Source: Pontederia crassipes
Lineage: Eukaryota; Streptophyta; Magnoliopsida; Commelinales; Pontederiaceae
DNA length: 64,000 nt
Reading direction: 5' to 3'
Assembly (NCBI GenBank): GCA_030549335.1
Contig: CM060197.1
Coordinates: 17,062,501 to 17,126,500, forward strand
Of this stretch, positions 38,870 through 52,100 are shown one piece after another (the stretch's first letter is position 1; the number at the start of each line of letters is the position of its first letter). The notes under the pieces are model-generated. The model did not search any database. It was given only the letters and a program-made list of their open reading frames with translations, and was not told the DNA's origin. A program made the position numbers and the translations under genes.

Positions 38870-41385
38870 TCTTAGGGATTAGAGTCTTAGAGTTAGGTTC
38901 AAAACTATAAGTTATAGATACTTGTTACAACCTTTGGGTGTCCTAAGAGGTGATAGATCTTTAGAACTTTAACTCTATTTCAAACCGAAGTTGAACCGTT
39001 ACAATCAAAGATAACGCTCTTAGGGATTAGAGTCTTAGAGTTAGGTTCAAAGCTATAAGTTATAGATACTTATGACAACCTTTGGGTGTCCTAAGAGGTG
39101 ATAGATCTTTAGAACTTTAACTCTATTTCAAGCCGAAGTTGAACCGTTACAATCAAAGATAACGCTCTTAGGGATTAGAGTCTTAGAGTTAGGTTCAAGG
39201 CTATAAGTTATAGATACTTATGACAACCTTTGGGTGTCCTAAGAGGTGATAGATCTTTAGAACTTTAACTCTATTTCAAACCGAAGTTCAACCGTTACAA
39301 TCAAAGATAACGCTCTTAGGGATTAGAGTCCTAGAGTTAGGTTCAAAGCTATAAGTTATAGATACTTATAACAACCTTTGGGTGTCCTAAGAGGTGATAG
39401 ATCTTTAGAACTTTAACTCTATTTCAAACCAAAGTTGAACCGTTACAATCAAAGATAACGCTCTTAGGGATTAGAGTCTTAGAGTTAGGTTCAAAGCTAT
39501 AAGTTATAGATACTTATTACAACCTTTGGGTGTCCTAAGAGGTGATAGATCTTTAGAACTTTAACTCTATTTCAAACCGAAGTTGAACCGTTACAATCAA
39601 AGATAACGCTCTTAGGGATTAGAGTCTTAGAGTTAGGTTCAAAGCTATAAGTTATAGATACTTATGACAACCTTTGGGTGTCCTAAGAGGTGATAGATCT
39701 TTAGAACTTTAACTCTATTTCAAACCGAAGTTGAACCGTTACAATCAAAGATAACGCACTTAGGGATTAGAGTCTTAGAGTTAGGTTCAAAGCTATAAGT
39801 TATAGATACTTATTACAACCTTTGGGTGTCCTAAGAGGTGATAGATCTTTAGAACTTTAACTCTATTTCAAATCGAAGTTGAACCGTTACAATCAAAGAG
39901 AACGCTCTTAGGGATTAGAGTCTTAGAGTTAGGTTCAAAGCTATAAGTTATAGATACTTATGACAACCTTTGGGTGTCCAAAGAGGTGATAGATCTTTAG
40001 AACTTTAACTATATTTCAAACCGAAGTTGAACCGTTACAATCAAAGATAACGCTCTTAGGGATTAGAGCCTTAGAGTAAGGTTCAAAGCTATAAGTTATA
40101 GATGCTTATTACAACCTTTGGGTGTCCTAAGAGGTGATAGACCTTTAGAACTTTAACTCTATTTCAAATCGAAGTTGAACCGTTACAATCAAAGATAACG
40201 CTCTTAGGGATTAGAGTCTTAGAGTTAGGTTCAAAGCTATAAGTTATAGATACTTATGACAACCTTTGGGTGTCCTAAGAGGTGATAGATCTTTAGAACT
40301 TTAACTCTATTTCAAACCGAAGTTGAACCGTTACAATCAAAGATAACGCTCTTAGGGATTAGAGTCTTAGAGTTAGGTTCAAAGCTATAAGTTATAGATA
40401 CTTATTACAACCTTTGGATGTCCTAAGAGGTGATAGATCTTTAGAACTTTAACTCTATTTCAAACCGAAGTTGAACCGTTACAATCAAAGATAACGCTCT
40501 TAGGGATTAGAGTCTTAGAGTTAGGTTCAATGCTATAAGTTATAGATACTTATGACAACCTTTGGGTGTCCTAAGAGGTGATAGATCTTTAGAACTTTAA
40601 CTCTATTTCAAACCGAAGTTCAACCGTTACAATCAAAGATAACGCTCTTAGGGATTAGAGTCTTAGAGTTAGGTTCAAAGCTATAAGTTATAGATACTTA
40701 TTACAACCTTTGGGTGTCCTAAGAGGAGATGGATCTTTAGAACTATAACTCTATTTCAAATCGAAGTTGAACCGTTACAATCAAAGATAACGCTCTTAGG
40801 GATTAGAGTCTTAGAGTTAGGTTCAAAGCTATAAGTTATAGATACTTATTACAACCTTTGGGTGTCCTAAGAGGTGATAGATCTTTAGAACTTTAACTCT
40901 ATTTCAAACCGAAGTTGAACCGTTGCAATCAAAGATAACGCTCTTAGGGATTAGAGTCTTAGAGTTAGGTTCAAAGCTATAAGTTATAGATACTTATGAC
41001 ATTCTTTGGGTGTCCTAAGAGGTGATAGATCTTTAGAACTTTAACTCTATTTCAAACCGAAGTTGAACCGTTACAATCAAAGATAACGCTCTTAGGGATT
41101 AGAGTCTTAGAGTTAGGTTCAAAGCTATAAGTTATAGATACTTATTACAACCTTTGGGTGTCCTAAGAGGTGATAGATCTTTAGAACTTTAACTCTATTT
41201 CAAATCGAAGTTGAACCGTTACAATCAAAGATAACGCTCTTGGGGATTAGAGTCTTAGAGTTAGGTTCAAAGCTATAAGTTATAGATACTTATTACAACC
41301 TTTGGGTGTCCTAAGAGGTGATAGATCTTTACAACTTTAACTCTATTTCAAACCGAAGTTGAACCGTTACAATAAAAGATAACGC
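38870..41385. repeat. First copy of a 2,516-bp, 17-monomer offset duplication
   Basis: Markers recur at a constant 2,516 bp: CTTGTTAC (38,921 and 41,437), GAGTCCTAGAG (39,329 and 41,845), CGCACTTAGG (39,756 and 42,272) and TGTCCAAAGAGG (39,978 and 42,494). This segment therefore holds the direct forerunner, or a copy, of the 10-monomer unit that is amplified to the right, together with the 22-monomer-offset segment at its right end. Confidence 0.82.
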
Positions 41386-44300
41386 TCTTAGGGATTAGAG
41401 TCTTAGAGTTAGGTTCAAAGCTATAAGTTATAGATACTTGTTACAACCTTTGGGTGTCCTAAGAGGTGATAGATCTTTAGAACTTTAACTCTATTTCAAA
41501 CCGAAGTTGAACCGTTACAATCAAAGATAACGCTCTTAGGGATTAGAGTCTTAGAGTTAGGTTCAAAGCTATAAGTTATAGATACTTATGACAACCTTTG
41601 GGTGTCCTAAGAGGTGATAGATCTTTAGAACTTTAACTCTATTTCAAGCCGAAGTTGAACCGTTACAATCAAAGATAACGCTCTTAGGGATTAGAGTCTT
41701 AGAGTTAGGTTCAAGGCTATAAGTTATAGATACTTATGACAACCTTTGGGTGTCCTAAGAGGTGATAGATCTTTAGAACTTTAACTCTATTTCAAACCGA
41801 AGTTCAACCGTTACAATCAAAGATAACGCTCTTAGGGATTAGAGTCCTAGAGTTAGGTTCAAAGCTATAAGTTATAGATACTTATTACAACCTTTGGGTG
41901 TCCTAAGAGGTGATAGATCTTTAGAACTTTAACTCTATTTCAAACCAAAGTTGAACCGTTACAATCAAAGATAACGCTCTTAGGGATTAGAGTCTTAGAG
42001 TTAGGTTCAAAGCTATAAGTTATAGATACTTATTACAACCTTTGGGTGTCCTAAGAGGTGATAGATCTTTAGAACTTTAACTCTATTTCAAACCGAAGTT
42101 GAACCGTTACAATCAAAGATAACGCTCTTAGGGATTAGAGTCTTAGAGTTAGGTTCAAAGCTATAAGTTATAGATACTTATGACAACCTTTGGGTGTCCT
42201 AAGAGGTGATAGATCTTTAGAACTTTAACTCTATTTCAAACCGAAGTTGAACCGTTACAATCAAAGATAACGCACTTAGGGATTAGAGTCTTAGAGTTAG
42301 GTTCAAAGCTATAAGTTATAGATACTTATTACAGCCTTTGGGTGTCCTAAGAGGTGATAGATCTTTAGAACTTTAACTCTATTTCAAATCGAAGTTGAAC
42401 TGTTACAATCAAAGAGAACGCTCTTAGGGATTAGAGTCTTAGAGTTAGGTTCAAAGCTATAAGTTATAGATACTTATGACAACCTTTGGGTGTCCAAAGA
42501 GGTGATAGATCTTTAGAACTTTAACTCTATTTCAAACCGAAGTTGAACCGTTACAATCAAAGATAACGCTCTTAGGGATTAGAGCCTTAGAGTAAGGTTC
42601 AAAGCTATAAGTTATAGATACTTATTACAACCTTTGGGTGTCCTAAGAGGTGATAGACCTTTAGAACATTAACTCTATTTCAAATCGAAGTTGAACCGTT
42701 ACAATCAAAGATAACGCTCTTAGGGATTAGAGTCTTAGAGTTAGGTTCAAAGCTATAAGTTATAGATACTTATGACAACCTTTGGGTGTCCTAAGAGGTG
42801 ATAGATCTTTAGAACTTTAACTCTATTTCAAACCGAAGTTGAACCGTTACAATCAAAGATAACGCTCTTAGGGATTAGAGTCTTAGAGTTAGGTTCAAAG
42901 CTATAAGTTATAGATACTTGTTACAACCTTTGGGTGTCCTAAGAGGTGATAGATCTTTAGAACTTTAACTCTATTTCAAACCGAAGTTGAACCGTTACAA
43001 TCAAAGATAACGCTCTTAGGGATTAGAGTCTTAGAGTTAGGTTCAAAGCTATAAGTTATAGATACTTATGACAACCTTTGGGTGTCCTAAGAGGTGATAG
43101 ATCTTTAGAACTTTAACTCTATTTCAAGCCGAAGTTGAACCGTTACAATCAAAGATAACGCTCTTAGGGATTAGAGTCTTAGAGTTAGGTTCAAGGCCAT
43201 AAGTTATAGATACTTATGACAACCTTTGGGTGTCCTAAGAGGTGATAGATCTTTAGAACTTTAACTCTATTTCAAACCGAAGTTCAACCGTTACAATCAA
43301 AGATAACGCTCTTAGGGATTAGAGTCTTAGAGTTAGGTTCAAAGCTATAAGTTATAGATACTTATTACAACCTTTGGGTGTCCTAAGAGGTGATAGATCT
43401 TTAGAACTTTAACTCTATTTCAAACCGAAGTTGAACCGTTACAATCAAAGATAACGCTCTTAGGGATTAGAGTCTTAGAGTTAGGTTCAAAGCTATAAGT
43501 TATAGATACTTATTACAACCTTTGGGTGTCCTAAGAGGTGATAGATCTTTAGAACTTTAACTCTATTTCAAACCGAAGTTGAACCGTTACAATCAAAGAT
43601 AACGCTCTTAGGGATTAGAGTCTTAGAGTTAGGTTCAAAGCTATAAGTTATAGATACTTATGACAACCTTTGGGTGTCCTAAGAGGTGATAGATCTTTAG
43701 AACTTTAACTCTATTTCAAACCGAAGTTGAACCGTTACAATCAAAGATAACGCACTTAGGGATTAGAGTCTTAGAGTTAGGTTCAAAGCTATAAGTTATA
43801 GATACTTATTACAACCTTTGGGTGTCCTAAGAGGTGATAGATCTTTAGAACTTTAACTCTATTTCAAATCGAAGTTGAACCGTTACAATCAAAGATAACG
43901 CTCTTAGGGATTAGAGTCTTAGAGTTAGGTTCAAAGCTATAAGTTATAGATACTTATGACAACCTTTGGGTGTCCAAAGAGGTGATAGATCTTTAGAACT
44001 TTAACTCTATTTCAAACCGAAGTTGAACCGTTACAATCAAAGATAACGCTCTTAGGGATTAGAGCCTTAGAGTAAGGTTCAAAGCTATAAGTTATAGATG
44101 CTTATTACAACCTTTGGGTGTCCTAAGAGGTGATAGACCTTTAGAACTTTAACTCTATTTCAAATCGAAGTTGAACCGTTACAATCAAAGATAACGCTCT
44201 TAGGGATTAGAGTCTTAGAGTTAGGTTCAAAGCTATAAGTTATAGATACTTATGACAACCTTTGGGTGTCCTAAGAGGTGATAGATCTTTAGAACTTTAA

Positions 44301-47300
44301 CTCTATTTCAAACCGAAGTTGAACCGTTACAATCAAAGATAACGCTCTTAGGGATTAGAGTCTTAGAGTTAGGTTCAAAGCTATAAGTTATAGATACTTA
44401 TTACAACCTTTGGGTGTCCTAAGAGGTGATAGATCTTTAGAACTTTAACTCTATTTCAAACCGAAGTTGAACCGTTACAATCAAAGATAACGCACTTAGG
44501 GATTAGAGTCTTAGAGTTAGGTTCAAAGCTATAAGTTATAGATACTTATGACAACCTTTGGGTGTCCTAAGAGGTGATAGATCTTTAGAACTTTAACTCT
44601 ATTTCAAGCCGAAGTTGAACCGTTACAATCAAAGATAACGCTCTTAGGGATTAGAGTCTTAGAGTTAGGTTCAAGGCTATAAGTTATAGATACTTATGAC
44701 AACCTTTGGGTGTCCTAAGAGGTGATAGATCTTTAGAACTTTAACTCTATTTCAAACCGAAGTTCAACCGTTACAATCAAAGATAACGCTCTTAGGGATT
44801 AGAGTCCTAGAGTTAGGTTCAAAGCTATAAGTTATAGATACTTATTACAACCTTTGGGTGTCCTAAGAGGTGATAGATCTTTAGAACTTTAACTCTATTT
44901 CAAACCAAAGTTGAACCGTTACAATCAAAGATAACGCTCTTAGGGATTAGAGTCTTAGAGTTAGGTTCAAAGCTATAAGTTATAGATACTTATTACAACC
45001 TTTGGGTGTCCTAAGAGGTGATAGATCTTTAGAACTTTAACTCTATTTCAAACCGAAGTTGAACCGTTACAATCAAAGATAACGCTCTTAGGGATTAGAG
45101 TCTTAGAGTTAGGTTCAAAGCTATAAGTTATAGATACTTATGACAACCTTTGGGTGTCCTAAGAGGTGATAGATCTTTAGAACTTTAACTCTATTTCAAA
45201 CCGAAGTTGAACCGTTACAATCAAAGATAACGCACTTAGGGATTAGAGTCTTAGAGTTAGGTTCAAAGCTATAAGTTATAGATACTTATTACAGCCTTTG
45301 GGTGTCCTAAGAGGTGATAGATCTTTAGAACTTTAACTCTATTTCAAATCGAAGTTGAACTGTTACAATCAAAGAGAACGCTCTTAGGGATTAGAGTCTT
45401 AGAGTTAGGTTCAAAGCTATAAGTTATAGATACTTATGACAACCTTTGGGTGTCCAAAGAGGTGATAGATCTTTAGAACTTTAACTCTATTTCAAACCGA
45501 AGTTGAACCGTTACAATCAAAGATAACGCTCTTAGGGATTAGAGCCTTAGAGTAAGGTTCAAAGCTATAAGTTATAGATACTTATTACAACCTTTGGGTG
45601 TCCTAAGAGGTGATAGACCTTTAGAACTTTAACTCTATTTCAAATCGAAGTTGAACCGTTACAATCAAAGATAACGCTCTTAGGGATTAGAGTCTTAGAG
45701 TTAGGTTCAAAGCTATAAGTTATAGATACTTATGACAACCTTTGGGTGTCCTAAGAGGTGATAGATCTTTAGAACTTTAACTCTATTTCAAACCGAAGTT
45801 GAACCGTTACAATCAAAGATAACGCTCTTAGGGATTAGAGTCTTAGAGTTAGGTTCAAAGCTATAAGTTATAGATACTTGTTACAACCTTTGGGTGTCCT
45901 AAGAGGTGATAGATCTTTAGAACTTTAACTCTATTTCAAACCGAAGTTGAACCGTTACAATCAAAGATAACGCTCTTAGGGATTAGAGTCTTAGAGTTAG
46001 GTTCAAAGCTATAAGTTATAGATACTTATGACAACCTTTGGGTGTCCTAAGAGGTGATAGATCTTTAGAACTTTAACTCTATTTCAAGCCGAAGTTGAAC
46101 CGTTACAATCAAAGATAACGCTCTTAGGGATTAGAGTCTTAGAGTTAGGTTCAAGGCCATAAGTTATAGATACTTATGACAACCTTTGGGTGTCCTAAGA
46201 GGTGATAGATCTTTAGAACTTTAACTCTATTTCAAACCGAAGTTCAACCGTTACAATCAAAGATAACGCTCTTAGGGATTAGAGTCTTAGAGTTAGGTTC
46301 AAAGCTATAAGTTATAGATACTTATTACAACCTTTGGGTGTCCTAAGAGGTGATAGATCTTTAGAACTTTAACTCTATTTCAAACCGAAGTTGAACCGTT
46401 ACAATCAAAGATAACGCTCTTAGGGATTAGAGTCTTAGAGTTAGGTTCAAAGCTATAAGTTATAGATACTTATGACAACCTTTGGGTGTCCTAAGAGGTG
46501 ATAGATCTTTAGAACTTTAACTCTATTTCAAACCGAAGTTGAACCGTTACAATCAAAGATAACGCACTTAGGGATTAGAGTCTTAGAGTTAGGTTCAAAG
46601 CTATAAGTTATAGATACTTATTACAACCTTTGGGTGTCCTAAGAGGTGATAGATCTTTAGAACTTTAACTCTATTTCAAATCGAAGTTGAACCGTTACAA
46701 TCAAAGATAACGCTCTTAGGGATTAGAGTCTTAGAGTTAGGTTCAAAGCTATAAGTTATAGATACTTATGACAACCTTTGGGTGTCCAAAGAGGTGATAG
46801 ATCTTTAGAACTTTAACTCTATTTCAAACCGAAGTTGAACCGTTACAATCAAAGATAACGCTCTTAGGGATTAGAGCCTTAGAGTAAGGTTCAAAGCTAT
46901 AAGTTATAGATGCTTATTACAACCTTTGGGTGTCCTAAGAGGTGATAGACCTTTAGAACTTTAACTCTATTTCAAATCGAAGTTGAACCGTTACAATCAA
47001 AGATAACGCTCTTAGGGATTAGAGTCTTAGAGTTAGGTTCAAAGCTATAAGTTATAGATACTTATGACAACCTTTGGGTGTCCTAAGAGGTGATAGATCT
47101 TTAGAACTTTAACTCTATTTCAAACCGAAGTTGAACCGTTACAATCAAAGATAACGCTCTTAGGGATTAGAGTCTTAGAGTTAGGTTCAAAGCTATAAGT
47201 TATAGATACTTATTACAACCTTTGGGTGTCCTAAGAGGTGATAGATCTTTAGAACTTTAACTCTATTTCAAACCGAAGTTGAACCGTTACAATCAAAGAT

Positions 47301-49130
47301 AACGCACTTAGGGATTAGAGTCTTAGAGTTAGGTTCAAAGCTATAAGTTATAGATACTTATGACAACCTTTGGGTGTCCTAAGAGGTGATAGATCTTTAG
47401 AACTTTAACTCTATTTCAAGCCGAAGTTGAACCGTTACAATCAAAGATAACGCTCTTAGGGATTAGAGTCTTAGAGTTAGGTTCAAGGCTATAAGTTATA
47501 GATACTTATGACAACCTTTGGGTGTCCTAAGAGGTGATAGATCTTTAGAACTTTAACTCTATTTCAAACCGAAGTTCAACCGTTACAATCAAAGATAACG
47601 CTCTTAGGGATTAGAGTCCTAGAGTTAGGTTCAAAGCTATAAGTTATAGATACTTATTACAACCTTTGGGTGTCCTAAGAGGTGATAGATCTTTAGAACT
47701 TTAACTCTATTTCAAACCAAAGTTGAACCGTTACAATCAAAGATAACGCTCTTAGGGATTAGAGTCTTAGAGTTAGGTTCAAAGCTATAAGTTATAGATA
47801 CTTATTACAACCTTTGGGTGTCCTAAGAGGTGATAGATCTTTAGAACTTTAACTCTATTTCAAACCGAAGTTGAACCGTTACAATCAAAGATAACGCTCT
47901 TAGGGATTAGAGTCTTAGAGTTAGGTTCAAAGCTATAAGTTATAGATACTTATGACAACCTTTGGGTGTCCTAAGAGGTGATAGATCTTTAGAACTTTAA
48001 CTCTATTTCAAACCGAAGTTGAACCGTTACAATCAAAGATAACGCACTTAGGGATTAGAGTCTTAGAGTTAGGTTCAAAGCTATAAGTTATAGATACTTA
48101 TTACAACCTTTGGGTGTCCTAAGAGGTGATAGATCTTTAGAACTTTAACTCTATTTCAAATCGAAGTTGAACCGTTACAATCAAAGAGAACGCTCTTAGG
48201 GATTAGAGTCTTAGAGTTAGGTTCAAAGCTATAAGTTATAGATACTTATGACAACCTTTGGGTGTCCAAAGAGGTGATAGATCTTTAGAACTTTAACTCT
48301 ATTTCAAACCGAAGTTGAACCGTTACAATCAAAGATAACGCTCTTAGGGATTAGAGCCTTAGAGTAAGGTTCAAAGCTATAAGTTATAGATACTTATTAC
48401 AACCTTTGGGTGTCCTAAGAGGTGATAGACCTTTAGAACTTTAACTCTATTTCAAATCGAAGTTGAACCGTTACAATCAAAGATAACGCTCTTAGGGATT
48501 AGAGTCTTAGAGTTAGGTTCAAAGCTATAAGTTATAGATACTTATGACAACCTTTGGGTGTCCTAAGAGGTGATAGATCTTTAGAACTTTAACTCTATTT
48601 CAAACCGAAGTTGAACCGTTACAATCAAAGATAACGCTCTTAGGGATTAGAGTCTTAGAGTTAGGTTCAAAGCTATAAGTTATAGATACTTGTTACAACC
48701 TTTGGGTGTCCTAAGAGGTGATAGATCTTTAGAACTTTAACTCTATTTCAAACCGAAGTTGAACCGTTACAATCAAAGATAACGCTCTTAGGGATTAGAG
48801 TCTTAGAGTTAGGTTCAAAGCTATAAGTTATAGATACTTATGACAACCTTTGGGTGTCCTAAGAGGTGATAGATCTTTAGAACTTTAACTCTATTTCAAG
48901 CCGAAGTTGAACCGTTACAATCAAAGATAACGCTCTTAGGGATTAGAGTCTTAGAGTTAGGTTCAAGGCCATAAGTTATAGATACTTATGACAACCTTTG
49001 GGTGTCCTAAGAGGTGATAGATCTTTAGAACTTTAACTCTATTTCAAACCGAAGTTCAACCGTTACAATCAAAGATAACGCTCTTAGGGATTAGAGTCTT
49101 AGAGTTAGGTTCAAAGCTATAAGTTATAGA
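41386..49130. repeat. Family B higher-order repeat, 10- and 9-monomer units
   Basis: TGTCCAAAG lies at 42,494, 43,974, 45,454, 46,786 and 48,266, with spacings 1,480, 1,480, 1,332 and 1,480. CGCACTTAGG at 42,272, 43,752, 45,232, 46,564 and 48,044 gives the same series, with extra copies at 44,492 and 47,304 (740 bp, five monomers). Units alternate between two versions. One has CTTGTTAC (42,917; 45,877; 48,689) and GGCCATAAG (43,195; 46,155; 48,967). The other has TATTAC with CGCACTT, GGCTATAAG and GTCCTAGAG (44,805; 47,617). The true period is thus a pair: 2,960 bp (20 monomers) then 2,812 bp (19 monomers). Copies are almost free of private changes. Confidence 0.88.
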
Positions 49131-52100
49131 TACTTATGACAACCTTTGGGTGTCCTAAGAGGTGATAGATCTTTAGAACTTTAACTCTATTTCAAACCGA
49201 AGTTCAACCGTTACAATCAAAGATAACGCTCTTAGGGATTAGAGTCTTAGAGTTAGGTTCAAAGCTATAAGTTATAGATACTTATTACAACCTTTGGGTG
49301 TCCTAAGAGGTGATAGATCTTTAGAACTTTAACTCTATTTCAAACCGAAGTTGAACCGTTACAATCAAAGATAACGCTCTTGGGGATTAGAGTCTTAGAG
49401 TTAGGTTCAAAGCTATAAGTTATAGATACTTATTACAACCTTTGGGTGTCCTAAGAGGTGATAGATCTTTAGAACTTTAACTCTATTTCAAACCGAAGTT
49501 GAACTGTTACAATCAAAGATAACGCTCTTAGGGATTAGAGTCTTAGAGTTTGGTTCAAAGCTATAAGTTATAGATACTTATTACAACCTTTGGGTGTCCT
49601 AAGAGGTGATAGATCTTTAGAACTTTAACTCTATTTCAAGCCGAAGTTGAACCGTTACAATCAAAGATAACGCTCTTAGGGATTAGAGTCTTAGAGTTAG
49701 GTTCAAGGCTATAAGTTATAGATACTTATGACAACCTTTGGGTGTCCTAAGAGGTGATAGATCTTTAGAACTTTAACTCTATTTCAAACCGAAGTTCAAC
49801 CGTTACAATCAAAGATAACGCTCTTAGGGATTAGAGTCTTAGAGTTAGGTTCAAAGTTATAAGTTATAGATACTTTTTACAACCTTTGGGTGTCCTAAGA
49901 GGTGATAGGTCTTTAGAACTTTAACTCTATTTCAAACCGAAGTTGAACCGTTGCAATCAAAGATAACGCTCTTAGGGATTAGAGTCTTAGAGTTAGGTTC
50001 AAAGCTATAAGTTATATATACTTATTACAACCTTTGGGTGTCCTAAGAGGTGATAGATCTTTAGAACTTTAACTCTATTTCAAACCAAAGTTGAACCGTT
50101 ACAATCAAAGATAACGCTCTTAGGGATTAGAGTCTTAGAGTTAGGTTCAAAGCTATAAGTTATAGATACTTATGACAACCTTTGGGTGTCCTAAGAGGTG
50201 ATAGATCTTTAGAACTTTAACTCTATTTCAAACCGAAGTTGAACCGTTACAATCAAAGATAACGCTCTTAGGGATTAGAGTCTTAGAGTTAGGTTCAAAG
50301 CTATAAGTTATAGATACTTATGACAACCTTTGGGTGTCCTAAGAGGTGATAGATCTTTAGAACTTTAACTCTATTTCAAACCGAAGTTGAACCGTTACAA
50401 TCAAAGATAACGCTCTTAGGGATTAGAGTCTTAGAGTTAGGTTCAAAGCTATAAGTTATAGATACTTATTACAACCTTTGGGTGTCCTAAGAGGTGATAG
50501 ATCTTTAGAACTTTAACTCTATTTCAAACCAAAGTTGAACCGTTACAATAATTGATAACGCTCTTAGGGATTAGAGTCTTAGAGTTAGGTTCAAAGCTAT
50601 AAGTTATAGATACTTATGACAACCTTTGGGTGTCCTAAGAGGTGATAGATCTTTAGAACTTTAACTCTATTTCAAACCGAAGTTGAACCGTTACAATCAA
50701 AGATAACGCTCTTAGGGATTAGAGTCTTAGAGTTAGGTTCAAAGCTATAAGTTATAGATACTTATGACAACCTTTGGGTGTCCTAAGAGGTGATAGATCT
50801 TTAGAACTTTAACTCTATTTCAAGCCGAAGTTGAACCGTTACAATCAAAGATAACGCTCTTAGGGATTAGAGTCTTAGAGTTAGGTTCAAGGCTATAAGT
50901 TATAGATACTTATGACAACCTTTGGGTGTCCTAAGAGGTGATAGATCTTTAGAACTTTAACTCTATTTCAAACCGAAGTTCAACCGTTACAATCAAAGAT
51001 AACGCTCTTAGGGATTAGAGTCTTAGAGTTAGGTTCAAAGCTATAAGTCATAGATACTTATTACAACCTTTGGGTGTCCTAAGAGGAGATAGATCTTTAG
51101 AACTATAACTCTATTTCAAACCGAAGTTGAACCGTTACAATCAAAGATAACGCTCTTAGGGATTAGAGTCTTAGAGTTAGGTTCAAAGTTATAAGTTATA
51201 GATACTTATTACAACCTTTGGGTGTCCTAAGAGGTGATAGATCTTTAGAACTTTAACTCTATTTCAAACCGAAGTTGAACCGTTGCAATCAAAGATAACG
51301 CTCTTAGGGATTAGAGTCTTAGAGTTAGGTTCAAAGCTATAAGTTATAGATACTTATTACAACCTTTGGGTGTCCTAAGAGGTGATAGATCTTTAGAACT
51401 TTAACTCTATTTCAAGCCGAAGTTGAACCGTTACAATCAAAGATAACGCTCTTAGGGATTAGAGTCTTAGAGTTAGGTTCAAAGCTATAAGTTATAGATA
51501 CTTATTACAACCTTTGGGTGTCCTAAGAGGTGATAGATCTTTAGAACTTTAACTCTATTTCAAACCAAAGTTGAACCGTTACAATCAAAGATAACGCTCT
51601 TAGGGATTAGAGTCTTAGAGTTAGGTTCAAAGCTATAAGTTATAGATACTTATGACAACCTTTGGGTGTCCTAAGAGGTGATAGATCTTTAGAACTTTAA
51701 CTCTATTTCAAACCGAAGTTGAACCGTTACAATCAAAGATAACGCTCTTAGGGATTAGAGTCTTAGAGTTAGGTTCAAAGCTATAAGTTATAGATACTTA
51801 TGACAACCTTTGGGTGTCCTAAGAGGTGATAGATCTTTAGAACTTTAACTCTATTTCAAACCGAAGTTGAACCGTTACAATCAAAGATAACGCTCTTAGG
51901 GATTAGAGTCTTAGAGTTAGGTTCAAAGCTATAAGTTATAGATACTTATTACAACCTTTGGGTGTCCTAAGAGGTGATAGATCTTTAGAACTTTAACTCT
52001 ATTTCAAACCAAAGTTGAACCGTTACAATAATTGATAACGCTCTTAGGGATTAGAGTCTTAGAGTTAGGTTCAAAGCTATAAGTTATAGATACTTATGAC

